Shown: in pieces, positions 1 through 12,141 of the stretch
Layout: each line of letters opens with the position of its first letter
Position numbering within the stretch: the stretch's first letter is position 1
Assembly: GCA_014526335.1 (NCBI GenBank)
Contig: JACTAT010000057.1
Location: forward strand, 508,684 to 572,683
DNA length: 64,000 bases
Direction: 5' to 3'
DNA from: Chrysaora quinquecirrha
Lineage: Eukaryota > Cnidaria > Scyphozoa > Semaeostomeae > Pelagiidae
Translations under genes and position numbers: made by a program
The notes under the pieces: generated by a model
The model's input: the letters and a program-made list of their open reading frames with translations, nothing else
Databases searched by the model: none
Told to the model about the DNA's origin: nothing

Positions 1-2379
1 CAGGAGTATGGAAAAGGAACATGGAATGACTTTGCTCAAAAACTTAAATACATAGTCCTTGAAAGGCGGAGGTCCTTGAGGCAGAGGTCCTTGCAAGGCA
101 GTGGTCAGAGACGGGCATGGGCTAGTTTTCTTTCTAATATAGTTTCTGTAACTAGCAACTGCTTGAGTTGTCCAGCCTTCTTCCTGAAGCGAACCTGGTA
201 CTGCAATAACAGGTTATCATTTTCCAAGTTATCATATTGCTGGTTATGTACTGCTCTTTAAATTTCCCTTAATAATACTTGTTATGTGAAAATTGGATGG
301 CAGTTGTTAAAACTAAACTACTCTCAGATTTATACAAAGGGAGGACCTTTGCTATGTTTTTTTAGTTTGTAGAAGTCACAGTTTTTAACAATAGATTGAA
401 GAGATATGCTATTGGGTATGCTATTATATCTTTGCCATTCCTTGATGTTATTTGTTGAAATGTTGCGAAATTCAGGTACCTTTGATGCTTTAAAGGAACT
501 ATGTATATTTTGGAGAAACTTGCTTGATAGACAAGAACAGGTTTTGAGGATTCGCTGTCTCCTTCAACTCTCTTAAATTGCTTTGAATCCAAATTAACCC
601 TTTTTTGTGTGGTTTTGTTTGGAAACTAATTCGGTATTGGTCAGCTGTATAGCTGGTCTAGATATACCAAATTTATGTAGCTTACATGAAGTAGTAGGTT
701 CAGAGCATCATATTGTTATATGCTGATGCCACGTCCACATGGATGCTCTATGGCAGATGCTATTTTCGTTTTAAATGGTATGTAGTTGACAATTTCTTCC
801 TCTCTTTAGAAATTGTTCAGTTTTCAGAATTAGCAAACCATGAAGTAAAAATCATGATCGAATAAAAGAAAGCGCAGATTTTTTATTTGAATTTTTTCTC
901 ATCCTAGACTTCAATACTTTCCATTTAGCTTTCTTATTGCAAAATATGTTCTCAACAACATTCTAGATTTAATAACATGGAAAAAGAACTAAGATAAGGT
1001 ACACATCTCAGGAAGTTATACAGTGCATTTTAGGGGCAGAAAATGATTCCAAAATGTATAACCTAGAGAACGTATCTGATGAAGATTTCAGCCAGGAAAT
1101 GCCAAGCTTACATGACGACTGAACTGCAAATTCTGTTGAAATTCTTTAGGATGACACAGCAGAAAAAGATTAATATGAGGTGGATGAAAGTGTGGAAAGT
1201 ACAACTAAAACTAAAGGAAAGGAGATTTCAAGAGCATATCGTTTGTGGACCAAAGATCTTCCAAAAAAAGACACAACATTTCATGGTAAAAGATTCAGTG
1301 ACCCACCTGCTAATTTCAGAGTGGTGTCTCTACACGATTTTTTCAGACTCCTTTGAGATGATAGGATCATGGAGAGTATTGTCGGAAATATTGAAGCATT
1401 TATTTTATATGATTGACAGTTTTGACTAATTCTTTTGACAAACTATTTCCGCTGTGTTATGGTATGTAATTGTTCGAATCTAAAGTTGTGACCTGTGTTG
1501 AAAGTTTAAAGTTCTAGAGTTGTATTATTGATTTACATTCCTAAAGAAGCCTTAGTGTTTTCTTTGTGTCTTTGTCTTTTATCCGGCACGGTCTTAGATA
1601 ATTTTATGACAACTGCCACCTCAGGCTTCACACAGGCTTGGAGAAGATCAAGATGAAAGTGAAAGAAACCAGGACCAAGGGCGTGCAAGAGGGAGTGTTG
1701 AAACTGCACTTGCTTGAGATAAGGAAGAAATCGAATTAGTAAAAGAAAACAAGAGGAAAGAGATATCTTCAGAGATATTATCACCAAATCACTGGAAGAA
1801 ATAGAAAGTCTCATTAAAAGTAGAAGAAACAATCAGGTAACTGTAAATAAACTGATTCAGATAAAATATGAGATAGAACCAAGTTTTCAAGAAATTAAAG
1901 TATAAGATAAGGCCATTCAAGAATTTTTCAAAATTCTAAAGTAAAAGAAGGATTTGTTAATAGAACTTAAATTTAGTAGAACATATGACCCTCGTTGAAC
2001 CTTCTGATTGCAAAAGTCAATGAAATTGAAAAGCAAAAGTCCACAGAAAGGAATAAAGCCCCTCCAGTTTTGTCATGAGCTTTTTATCATGATGCTTTTT
2101 ATTCATACCTTGGAAATTTTGGAAGAAACCCAAGTAATTTAGAATTCATGGCTAATGTGGCAGAATCTTAGCCCTATTTCGACCAGGAAGTGCAACACAG
2201 GATAATTTAAGGGCAAGGAGTCATGGATCAAAGAATTGAGGACTATGGAATGCAGGTAATGCCACAGCAAGGAATAGCTAGGCAGGAATTTCCAGGATTT
2301 GGAAATATTAATATAATGGCAAATGTTAAGAATGCAGTACATGAAGAGAGAAATGGGCCTACTATTGTGGATAGTTTCA
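1..2379. other. No gene recognised; decayed repeat DNA
   Basis: I find no convincing coding exon here. Reading frames are short and broken. The part after about 1000 bases lies just upstream of the BEL/Pao fossil in the same orientation and may be its decayed 5' end. I could not identify an LTR. Confidence 0.4.
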
Positions 2380-3880
2380 TTGAGCTGCCAAAAATATAAA
2401 TGAATGGTTTCAATGGAGAATCAATGAAATGGATCCTGTTTTAGGATCTCTGCAAAAGAAGTATTGACCAAAACCCCAATTTAGCAAACGAACATAAAAT
2501 GCAATACCTCCGAAAATGGTTACTAAGTAAGCCCGCTGCCAATGTTGTTGCACGTTTGCTTATTTGAGACCAAAACTCTAAATCTGCTATAGATGCATTG
2601 AAAAAGAGATATGGGCAGCAAACTGTGCTGAAAAGTTCCCATATTGCAACAGTCAAGGCAGTTGAACCAGTCTATAATGGAATAGAATTAAGCAAGTTAA
2701 GAAAATTCTATGATGAAGTTGATACTCATTATATGGCTCTTTCAGTTTTAGGAATTAAAAGTGGTAATGCAGTAGCAATTTTGCCTGACTTAATGCAAAA
2801 GTTACCCAGAGACATCGTGATCTCAATAAAAAAGGGCAAAAATATTCACCAAGAATGGTCTATGGGAGAATTTTTGGAAGCATTCTGGCAAGAACTGTTG
2901 ATAGGAGGGGTAGATGAGCCAAACCCAAATAACAAGGAAGTATCAAAACAGTTCAGTAGAGGTAAATCTTTTCCATACGAGAGCAGAGATTGTAATAAGA
3001 TTACTGAAGTAAAAGAAAGAAAGAAGATTGTCATTAAGTACAAAAGATGTTTCCAATGTTTGAGAAAAGGTCACTAGATTAAAGATTGTGAAGATAATTG
3101 AGAATGCAGCAAGTGTAAAAAACAGGCCATCATGTTTCACTTTCCAGAAAAGAAGAGTATACAGCAAGTCTGCATGTTACAGTCAAAGTATCTATTGCAT
3201 ATCAGACAGTGCAAGCTCTTGTGAACATACGAGTAAAGCCAGCAGTGAGGTGCAAAATGCTTCTTGATACAGGATTTGAGAGAACCTATATGGAAGGATC
3301 ATTCGCAAATAAGCTTGGGGGAAAGCCGATACATTATGAAAGAAAGATTCTTGATACAGTCCAATCACACAGCTGTGGCATTTACACATTGCAGATAAAA
3401 GATGTTAAGGGACGGTTCCAATTCACTACTGAGGTTGCAACACTTAATAAGCTTATAACTGTGAGAAATATAAGACCAAGTGTTATCAAAGAGAAATAGA
3501 GTCATTTAAGAGATCTAGAGTTCCAGAGGTACCAGAGAATGAAAACCTTGAGGTTGATCTAATGGCTTAGAAGATTTAAACAAAATAAGAGCAGGAAAAA
3601 TGGCATGGGGAAATCAAAGAGAACCTGTGGCTGAGGAAACAAAGTTAGGCTGGACATTGTTAGGGCCAACAGAGGCAAAAGAATCTGAAAGAATTTCTAG
3701 TATCATTAATGTTCTTGAAAGAAGGAAATGATGTTACAGAACAAGTTCAAAAATAATGGGATTTCGACAGTGTTGGAATACGAGAAGGAAATCATGTTGA
3801 TGAACGATTTAAGGATGGTTTTGAATTCAATAGAGAAAGATATGTCATGAAACTTCCTACCAGATGGTCGAGACCTATCG
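2380..3880 (+). pseudogene. Decayed BEL/Pao retrotransposon (gag, protease, start of RT)
   Basis: Three collinear pieces resemble a BEL/Pao polyprotein. At 2400-3080 is a Gag-like region of the DUF1759 type, which includes the track IDALKKRYGQQT. It is followed by a cysteine-rich zinc-knuckle segment around 3050-3120 (CFQC, then CSKC). At 3209-3499 is an aspartic-protease-like region with the LLDTG active-site signature. At about 3755-3870 is the entry to the reverse transcriptase, with the FWDFDSVGI and RYVMKLP tracks. Frames are broken by several stops and shifts, so the copy is dead. The recognisable order gag-PR-RT is that of the family. The RT core, RNase H and integrase were not recognised downstream. 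Assignment rests on remembered family patterns and not on a database search. Confidence 0.65.
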
Positions 3881-5200
3881 TTAAGTGCTAGTCATTAAGA
3901 CAGTGCTGGTAAGTCAATTTATAGTCCACCAGACTCCAGAACAATTTGTTCTCAACATTTTGTGTCAGGTGAGGGAATATAATATTACATCATGTATTGA
4001 TATCTACCTACTTTGATTACCAGCGAGGCAAACATAAAATATGATTCCATTCACTTCAGCCTTCAATTCAATTCAATTTTTCCACATTCTCTGCTTAACT
4101 GCATTACAGTGATGAAGTATAATTCCTGAGATTCAAGATTTGGACAAAAGAATTCAACCCTGATACTGCTTCTGGTTGGTCTGGAGGTAAGAAGAAATTT
4201 GGTCACATTTTCCCTTTCCCCAATCAAACTAAGTATTTTTACTGGCATTATAGCAAGTAAAATTGAATCACATTTATTTTGAAATAGGTCTACCAAGCAG
4301 AGATATTCTTCACCCAGAATATGCCCAATGCATTTGCCACACAAGCCTGAAAGTCAAGAAGTACAAAAAAAGAAATTGGAGAGATAAGTCAGACATTGGG
4401 GCTCACCTTTAAAGAGAAAGCATGTGGCTGGCAATCAAAAAACAAAGAACAGGTTATTTTTCGAAGATGGAGACCTCCAAAACAGTTTTGAAGAAAGAGA
4501 TTGAGATGTATCAGTAGGCCAAACTGACAATGCAAATGATGCATTCCAGATAACAGAGTCATTCACAGAAGCAATGCAAAATATAATAGGAGAAATCAAC
4601 TTATCTGAAGAAAAGAGATTAAATTGGTATCAACCCATCAAGACACGTCACAAAATTTCTTCAATAAAGTACTTCATAGTGAAATAGAAGCCCTAAAAAA
4701 GAAACAAAACACTTTCAGAATAAAAAAAAATCTAGCTGGGTTTTCTGCTTTGAAAGTTGTAAATGATGACAAGAATTGCACTTACTGTAAATCCTCAAAT
4801 AATACCTGATGTAGAATAACGATGAAAACTAAAGTAACTTACCCTGCCATACAAGCACACAGTGCAGTCAAAACAGCACCACTGAAATCAGTCACTAGGC
4901 ATGCAGGGTTTGGAGTATCATTTACTTTTGTGAGGTTCTTACATCTGTCTTGAAAACTACTGATCTTTGAGCTCTATGATAAGACACAGTTTTTACCCAT
5001 CCAGCTCAAAAAAGTTGACAGGCTTCAAGCCTCTGGAATGGCTTTCATTACTTCGAAAATGAATGGTCCTTTAAAAGCAAACAAAACATGAGTCGTAGGC
5101 CTATTTAAATTCGAGTTTAAGAAAGGTACCTGGTGTTATGGATCTTAAAGTATCGAGGCCTGAATGATAGCAAACACACTTGATTCAACTCTTTCTCCTC
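3881..5200. other. Unresolved repeat-derived sequence
   Basis: This stretch may be the remainder of the BEL/Pao fossil. I could not recognise a catalytic RT, RNase H or integrase motif in any frame. Short open frames such as 4624-4809 carry no known motif. Confidence 0.3.
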
Positions 5201-5220
5201 CACGATAATATGGATCCAAG

Positions 5221-5925
5221 AAAACAACAGTGAAACACGTTGTAGGGGTGACTATAGCAAGTGATCTATATTGGAGACATCATATTGAAAATATAGTTGG
5301 TAAAGCCAATAGAGCACTTGGTTTCTTGAAGCCTAATCTTAAACACTGCCCACAAGAGATTAAAATTCAAGCTTACAAAACACTTGTGCATCCCATATTA
5401 GAATATTCATCCACTGTATGGGACCCCTACATGATTAATCAAGTTGAGTCATAGAAAAGTTCAAAGAAGATCGATAAGATTTGCAACGAATTTCAAGGAA
5501 TGTCAGCCAGGCTGCATGACTGCCAAATTAGAAGAGACTAACTTGCCTTCGCTCAAGGAGAGGAGGGAGCAAGCATGTTTGACATTATTCAGGGATATTG
5601 TAAAAAACGATTCAGTGGTAAAACTTCCAAGTTATGTAACAAAAGAGACCTAGAATACGAGACAAAACAATACCGACTTTACTAGCTTTGTACATATGCA
5701 ATGTAGGACTGAATCTTATCAAAACAATTTTTCGCTAGAACAATCAAGGATTCCTTCAAGTTAGATCTTATTTATTTCAATTAGATTATGTATTTAAGAG
5801 ACTTTTGTAAATAAGAATTTTAGATTTTTACTTAAATTTTACTTTTGGGTCAGTGACCCCTTTGCAGTAATGCCAATTGGTTTTGCAAAGTATTAAAATA
5901 GATGTAGATGTAGACTGTTGTTCCT
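5221..5925 (+). pseudogene. 3' end of an L2/CR1-type LINE
   Basis: The frame from 5230 contains the C-terminal RT signature of L2/CR1 LINEs: NRALGFLKPNLKHCPQE, then YKTLVHPILEYSSTVWDPY. A frameshift near 5450 moves the reading into the next frame, which continues with VQRRSIRFATNF and KERREQACLTLFRDIVKN. A stop at 5651-5653 and the shift make it non-functional. The 3' end carries short TGTAGA-type repeats (about 5895-5915), as is usual for this clade. The element is 5'-truncated, as most LINE insertions are. Confidence 0.8.
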
Positions 5926-5929
5926 TATT

Positions 5930-7433
5930 TTCATAGCTGATGATCACTTGTTTTCCTCTTCTAAGAGTAAGAAAGCAATCTTGTTTTATCTTTTCTGCAT
6001 CACTTTCTATGCTATTTTTCCTGGTCAAGCTTCTAATTTCATCAGGAACTGAGTTGGAGTAGCAACGAGCACAAAATGTAACTCTGCCATTGATTATAAA
6101 TCACAAAGATTCCCTTCCTTTAAATGGTGTCTAACGTAATGGTATTTCATCAAATTGACTATTCAATGCAATAGTATATCAACCTATTAATGCATAGTAT
6201 ATCGACTTTGTCTTTGTATTTCACATCTGACATCCATTTTATGGTGCCATGGTGTCACTGCCTTTTCGCTTTCCCTTCCTTCTGATTCTTCGGCTACAGA
6301 TGGGGCTTTTAACAGGGACCTTTTAGAAGCTTCATACTCACTTTAGTTTACAATTTGATTAACAAAAAAATTTACAGATAGGTCTGAAGTACCTTGCTGT
6401 GACACTCCAACTTTCCAAGCTTTAAGAAAAGATTCATTTAATTATGACAAACTATATGAACAGCAAGAGCAGAGCTTCATTTGTAACTGTTCATATTCTT
6501 GACAATAAAATTAAAGCCTCCAGTTATACATACAACTGCTGCCAAAAGTGTTGGAACGCCTATGCTAAAACCAAAGTCTACTGTTGGCTACTGTCTGCTA
6601 TCATATCACCTCCCCTTCCCCCATGAACAATATTGCCTAGGTCTGAATGCTAATTTTGATTGTGCACGACTGCTAACAGAATTTTCAATCGTCTCAACAT
6701 TGTTTGAGTGGTGAAAATGCCAGATAGAAGAGCAAATTCAGTGAATAATACAAAAATCTAGGGCATTCCAACTACATTTGGCAGTCCTTGTACAATACTT
6801 TTCTTGGAAGGGGCTAATTGAAATTAAATGATTGATCATGATTGCATTTAGGATGTTATGATTTCAATGATGATAGTTACAATCGAAAAAATGGTGTATT
6901 TGACGCCAGAATTGTCAAATTCAGTTTAGCACCAGTTTAAATATTCCTCCATGTCTAAAAGAGAGTAAATATAAAATATGATGCTATCTACGAGTATTGA
7001 TAAAAGTAAAATACATAATGTCGATAATACATGATACATGTGTTGGGAAAGCCCTATAGAAAAAACACAGAAGAGTGAAATTTAAGAAAATGTGATGTTG
7101 TAAAGCAGTTTTAAACATTTCTGTGTTTCAGTTTATCTCTTCAGAACTTCATTTACGTGCAACATTCATTCTAGTAAGTGTCTTTTTAAAACTGGAAAAG
7201 GGTATGCAACTCTCTGTTGTGTTACAAAAATTGGGAATAATTCTTCCTATGTCTAGAGGCATTGTTTCTTAAATAGTGCATTTCCTGCAAAAATTAGGTA
7301 TAATCACTATAAAATTAAGGTGTACTTGACTAAGACATTTTTCTCTATAAAGGAAATTAAATAGAGGCTATGAAATGCTGGTTACTTTAAAAATTGAAAA
7401 TTCACTATTTTATTAGAGAAATTAATTATGGAG
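5930..7433. other. No gene recognised
   Basis: AT-rich sequence with only short unremarkable frames on both strands. I see no splice-supported exon, RNA gene or repeat structure that I can name. Confidence 0.35.
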
Positions 7434-8045
7434 TTAACTCTTTAGCTACATTGGGGGTCATTAATGACCCCCTAGCATACTTTCCGGAATTCTGTGGTCC
7501 ATATTGTAGATAGAAGACTGAAATTTGCACCATAGGTCAGTCTTATCATAGCGAGGCTTTATTGAAGTTTTCAAGGTCTTTACTTGAAGCATTACGGAGA
7601 AATGGTGTTTTGAATTTTCAGAAAAGTGTCAAAATGGCCGCCATTTTTCAAAATTTTTTGTCGAAGAGAAACTCGTCGTTTTTATGTATCGATATGCTAC
7701 GAAAACGATAGCAAAAGATTATTTTATTCATATGAAAGCTTTTTGCTCACTTAGAGGACCAAGGAATCATTTATGGAAAAAATATCGTGGATAACAGTAA
7801 GGCAAAGACGATGGCTAGGCCCAATAGACCCCTAAGTAAGCAATTTATTTTTAAGTGAACACTATCAATTATATCCAGGTAGAACTTACATCATTTTATT
7901 GCTCTTTTACTGAGGATTTAAAAAATGTATAGTTTTGTTATTTTATGTCTTAATCTTTTGAAGCAGAACCAGTTTTAGTGCAGGGACCCGATCTCAATTG
8001 CATGCGGCGAAATCAAAAACAACAATTGGGTAGCTAAAGAGTTAA
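7434..8045. mobile_element. TTAA-flanked MITE (piggyBac-like), about 604 bp
   Basis: The element 7438-8041 starts with CTCTTTAGCTAC and ends with its perfect reverse complement GTAGCTAAAGAG. It is bordered on both sides by TTAA (7434-7437 and 8042-8045), the target site of piggyBac transposons. Just inside the left end is a palindrome, GGGGTCATTAATGACCCC (about 7456-7473). It has no open frame of note, so it is a non-autonomous element. A piggyBac transposase fossil lies about 600 bp downstream, but I cannot show it mobilised this copy. Confidence 0.75.
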
Positions 8046-8109
8046 AGAGAATAAATCAAGGCAAATGCACAGAATCAATCCAATCTTTGTAGGGATTAAG
8101 AAATGAAAG

Positions 8110-8450
8110 TTGATCTCATCACATTCAGCCATGCAAAAAACTGAAGTTTTCAACTTGCAATCATTTGCTGCTGCTGTTGTGAAGGCTTTTGAAGAAATCA
8201 CGACAGCTGAAGTTATCCAGTGGGTTTGCTCACTGGAAAACCACAAAGAAGGTGGTGTGCCTTTCCACTTGTGTGTACTGCTCAGTAAGGAACAGAGGTG
8301 GAATAAGGTGAAAATTCATCTATATATAATCAGCACAAGATTTTTGTCAACTTTTCTGGTTATCTAGGCTATCATACTGCATATAATTATTGTATTTAAG
8401 TAAATCAAGGGAGCTGAGGCTATGGGTTTTAAAAATAGCGTATTCAATTG
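8110..8450 (+). pseudogene. Possible fragment of a Rep-like (HUH) protein
   Basis: The frame 8110-8367 reads FAAAVVKAFEEITTAEVIQW and then ENHKEGGVPFHLCVLLSK. It resembles proteins I recall from cnidarian genomes whose order (hydrophobic strand, HKxGGxHYH, then YxxK) fits a Rep/HUH endonuclease fold. Here the expected second-motif HxH reads PFH, so one histidine appears lost. The frame stops at 8365-8367. Beyond it, around 8370-8400 in another frame, a weak AYNYC track may be the remains of the YxxK motif. It is a short, broken fragment and its assignment is tentative. Alternatives are an unrelated transposase domain or chance. Confidence 0.3.
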
Positions 8451-8639
8451 CTTTGAAATTGAATGGTAACTACTCACAGCAAAGATTTTTCCTCCTGCAC
8501 AACAACAGAAGTTTATTATCCATTACCAATAAACAGTAGTTTATTTATAGACTGCCAAGGCACTTGGCGTTCACCACTTTTATATCTGTAGATTTACTTT
8601 AAAGAGGATTATGCCTGTGTTACAAGTGAAAATCACCCG

Positions 8640-9680
8640 CAGCATGTATCTACCCAAAAAATAGGTAAAGATATGAAAGTAAAACGTTTATCAAACTTAC
8701 ATGTTTCGAATGTCATAGTCAAAAATTGAAAGGGGACACATCTTCCTTGGAGTTATTCTGAACAAAGAAAAAAAACCAATCAATTGTTGGAGGTTGTAGA
8801 ATGCAAAAGAGAGAATGGAAAGGGCGTCTTGACTACGATTTGGATGTATCAGAGCCAAATACCCTTAGATCTATAACATCTGCTTCACCTTAGCTGAAGT
8901 CATAAGGCTTGATAATGACTGGTTTCTTCTAGCCATTATCTTCAGGAACTGCAAGTGATGGAGGTGTTGTTGATAAAACCAAACATTGTAGCCGCTATCA
9001 GGCTGCAATCTTTAGTTGACTTAAGCTCATCAGGAATTCCAACCATATGCCTTGCTATGGTCCCAACAGAAGTGATGTTTATTGCCGGCAGTCATTTTTC
9101 ACATTGGATTAGCATATATAATCAATCCATCTACATATTTCGACCTTTTCAGGAGAACATAGTTTCAACCAAAATTTCAACCAAATTCTTCACATATAAT
9201 TGTTTGTTGCAATGATATAATAAGGACCAGCTTACGCTACAGGCTTGCCTAAGTAAACCAACGCCTGGTACTAGCATCATTTATTAATTTGAATAGAGTT
9301 CCATATTCAGCTGAAATATTTGGGTTACTGCTTGAAATTTATTTGATGTCTAATCGGATACAGGGTTTCATCCAAGCAAATATAATCATGGGGACCATGG
9401 TTTTGGAGCAATTTTCATTGAAAATTTCAAAAATCATATGCAATGCTGTAAATCTAGCACCCCACCATCTTTCAGGATTAGCACTTTCATTGCCCAATGA
9501 CAGATGGCCCAGGAGAAACTTGAAGTGGCTTATAGACATTTTAGCACCAAAAACACGATGAACAGTCATGTTGGAAATGGACTCTAGACCCTGTGATTGA
9601 TGAGACCAAGCAAACCCAGAAAATACACTTACGTTCCATAAGTATTGCACCACCTTTCTCAAAATAGTAATGGCGGACAA
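8640..9680 (-). pseudogene. Decayed piggyBac-type transposase
   Basis: On the minus strand, 9680 to 9339 reads VFGAKMSISHFKFLLGHLSL and then MIFEIFNENCSKTMVP, matching the N-terminal part of the DDE_Tnp_1_7 (piggyBac) domain. The next segments (about 9330-8950) read QYNPKISAEYGTLFKLIN and, later, ITSVGTIARHMVGIPDELK. These correspond to the middle and later parts of that family in the right order. Several frameshifts and stops separate the pieces. The first exon-like end (9625-9677) is an inverted copy of sequence at 12142-12190 (see findings). Confidence 0.6.
9625..9677 (-). repeat. 48-53 bp leader, inverted partner of 12142-12190
   Basis: The reverse complement of this segment matches 12142-12190, apart from one substitution and a 7-base insertion. 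The core is GAGAAAGGTGGTGCAATACT. It includes a CCGCCAT motif like a YY1/initiator site. The two copies lie at the 5' ends of two diverging, unrelated transposase fossils. Confidence 0.8.
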
Positions 9681-9894
9681 TCAGATGGAAGGGCATGCGT
9701 AAACTGTATGAGAGAGATTTAACAGCAAATCACAAGAAGTCGGAAGTGAAATTTCTACCAATAAGAGAGCAAGCATGTATTATTCGAAAAGATTTAAAAT
9801 TTTACAAGTTATTTCATTCTAACAAAAGTTTTGATCAGTACTTCGTCGGATAACCATGAGAAGTTTTCACAGCTGTGAGCCGTCTTGGAATCGA

Positions 9895-10875
9895 CTAGTA
9901 AAGTTTTTTCAAATAATCTTGTGGAATTTCACTCCAGACTTGCTCGACACGATGGATCAAGGCATCTTTGGTTGTTGGTGGACCAGATGGATGGTTATTC
10001 AGCTGATTTTTCATAAATAACCAAACATTTTCAATGACATTAAGATCTGGACTCTGGGCAGGCCAAGGAAGAAGATTTATCGACTCCTGTCTGAAAAAAT
10101 TCTGGGTCACAGCGGCTCTGTGAGGTGGTGCATTATCCTGCTGGAAGATGATCTGCCTCTCTACGTCCCCAAAGATATCAGAAAAACTTTGGTTGAGATT
10201 ATTTTGGAGTAGAGATACATAGCGTGCGGCATTCATTTTATCACTACAGATCACAAGTTTACCAACCCCATTAGGCCCAATGCAACCCCAAAACATAACA
10301 GAGATGGCGTTCTTGAATGTTGGCTGGAAAAATTCGGGATTACTGGCTTCAGAGGTTTGCCTCCAAACTCGCAATGTCCTCGAATCGTTTTTCAAACCAA
10401 ATCGACACTCGTCTGAAAAAACGACATTTTTCCAGTCTTCAACTGACCATTGCTTATGTGCCTCCACCCACTGAAGGCGACGGCGACGATTTCTCAAGGA
10501 GACAAAAGGTTTTCTTTTTCTTTTTAGACTTTGGTACTTGTATTTGTGGAGGATTTTTCGTACTAAGTATTTTGTGATATTTCTATGTTGCTCGCCTTTC
10601 CGCAGATCTGATGCAATATCTTTTAGGGTGTTGAATCTCAGCTTTCGGACCGCACGACAAATTATTCTCTCCCCCCTTAAGTCATTTTTTGGAGGGCGTC
10701 CACTTCTTCGTTTTTTCTCCAGAGAACCACTTGAAATAATGTTTTGGTAAATTCTGAGAGCAGTTGTGTGGTGGCAGTTTAATCTTTGACCAATTTTTCG
10801 ATAAGACAAACCGATTTCTCTTAAATATTTTACGGCTACTCTTTCTTCAAAACTTAATTCTCTTGTTTTTGTCAT
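9895..10875 (-). CDS. Tc1/mariner transposase, nearly intact
   Basis: 326 residues from an ATG. The first 110 residues are a paired-like double HTH DNA-binding region (SYRKIGQRLNCHHTTALRIY, then the GRPP linker). The catalytic DDE domain follows: D155 in VVFSDECRF, D247 in FQQDNAPPH and E282 in SPDLNVIENVW. The 34-residue spacing makes this a DD34E Tc1 transposase. Residues 110-135 are a basic nuclear-localisation-like stretch. The reading frame ends at a TAG (9895-9897). Past that stop the same frame continues with SIPRRLTAV and GYPTKY, the usual family C-terminus. One nonsense mutation therefore seems to remove about 20 residues. All three catalytic residues are present, so the copy is young. 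I could not establish both terminal inverted repeats. The right side abuts a truncated LINE. Confidence 0.9.
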   Translation of the reverse strand: MTKTRELSFEERVAVKYLREIGLSYRKIGQRLNCHHTTALRIYQNIISSGSLEKKRRSGRPPKNDLRGERIICRAVRKLRFNTLKDIASDLRKGEQHRNITKYLVRKILHKYKYQSLKRKRKPFVSLRNRRRRLQWVEAHKQWSVEDWKNVVFSDECRFGLKNDSRTLRVWRQTSEASNPEFFQPTFKNAISVMFWGCIGPNGVGKLVICSDKMNAARYVSLLQNNLNQSFSDIFGDVERQIIFQQDNAPPHRAAVTQNFFRQESINLLPWPAQSPDLNVIENVWLFMKNQLNNHPSGPPTTKDALIHRVEQVWSEIPQDYLKKLY

Positions 10876-10946
10876 GTTTGTTTTCGGTCATTTTCTAAGT
10901 TTTCCTGATAATATTTCCTTAAAAATTTTTTTGTTTTGATAAAGGG

Positions 10947-11888
10947 ATGATAAGTTTAATGTTAAACACAGAACTTGAAGTACGATGCGGTCAATCAGCT
11001 AGTAAAACTTTCGCAACCAACACAGGGGTACCACAAGGAGATGGCTTAAGTGCTAACGAATTCACTTTCTATCTGGCATGTGCTTTGAATGAACAAGAAA
11101 ATCAAAACGAATCGAGAACTTTACCAACGATCTCATCTGATGAATTTAATGCTGACCTCCAATATGCTGACGATATATCTGTAGTAACAACAAACCCGAT
11201 TATCATAGAAAATGCAAAAAATTCACTACCAACAGTACTCAGCAAAAAAGATCTAATACTTAACGAACAAAAAACCGAATACTATGAAATAAAACGATCA
11301 GGAAATGACGCATGGAAAAAATGCAAACTACTTGGATCGCTGCTCGATACTGAATCAGATATTAATCGAAGGAAAGGACTAGCCATTAACGCAATAAACA
11401 CCGCTAAAAAGACCTTCTATGGTAAAGTCTCGAACACAGTCAAAATTAGAGCTTTTGAATGCTATGTTAGTAGTGTGTTCCTGTATAATTGTGAACTGTG
11501 GACACTAACTGCGACAAGTACAGCAAGCATTGACAGTTTTCACCGAAGGCTATTAAGAACAGCTGTTTTAAACATCAGATGGCCAAATACAATCAGTACC
11601 GAGGAGCTGTACTCTTCCACTAAGGCAGAGCCATGGTCGAGGATCATACACAGAAGACAGCTAAGCTGGTTCGGACATCTGGTTCGTCTGCCAGATGACA
11701 CACCAGCTAGGCAGGCTTTTGAGTATGCTCAACGACCAAGGCAGAAGCCACGTGGTAGACCAGCAACAACGTGGCTATCAATGATGAAGAAAAAGATATC
11801 TGCTACTGGAATGACATGGGAAGAAGCGTGTACCATCGCTAAGGATAGAGCGAAATGGAAAGACGTCACAAAGCTTCGCTTTGTGTAA
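10947..11888 (+). pseudogene. 5'-truncated LINE reverse transcriptase (C-terminal 313 codons)
   Basis: The frame is open from its start to the TAA at 11886-11888. It begins inside the RT domain: GVPQGDGLSANEFTFYLACA, then the catalytic YADD (YADDISVVT), then the thumb. The C-terminal part reads [20 protein letters not shown] and [20 protein letters not shown], a conserved tail in several LINE clades (RTE, Proto2, Jockey-like). I cannot fix the clade. The endonuclease and first half of the RT are absent, so the copy is dead despite the clean frame. A near-identical 3' fragment lies at 37607-37949 on the minus strand, so the family was recently active. Confidence 0.8.
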
Positions 11889-12031
11889 CTTTTTTTTTTT
11901 TACTTTATACTTTGCAGGAAACACCCACTCTCATGTCTTTCTATCTATATTTTTTATTTTTTATAATCTTATATTCTCCGTATACATGATGTACATAGTA
12001 CGATATATGTTTCTGATGATGATGATGATGA
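11889..12031 (+). repeat. LINE 3' UTR with (GAT)n tail
   Basis: After the RT stop comes a poly-T tract, about 120 bp of AT-rich 3' UTR and a terminal run of GATGATGATGATGATG (about 12015-12031). The second copy (37607-37949, minus) ends with the same UTR and a shorter GAT run, which defines the 3' end of the element. Confidence 0.8.
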
Positions 12032-12141
12032 AAGGGATGGCGTGAGCATGATTTCCCGCCAAAAATTTAAATTGTTTAGTTTTGTTTCCTAGGTTATGTA
12101 GCAATTTAAATTAGGGCCTAGCTCCTAGTTTTTTACACTGC

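Noticed and set aside
10280..10750. Plus-strand frames opposite the Tc1 gene
   Set aside because: Shadow frames of the transposase; no motifs.
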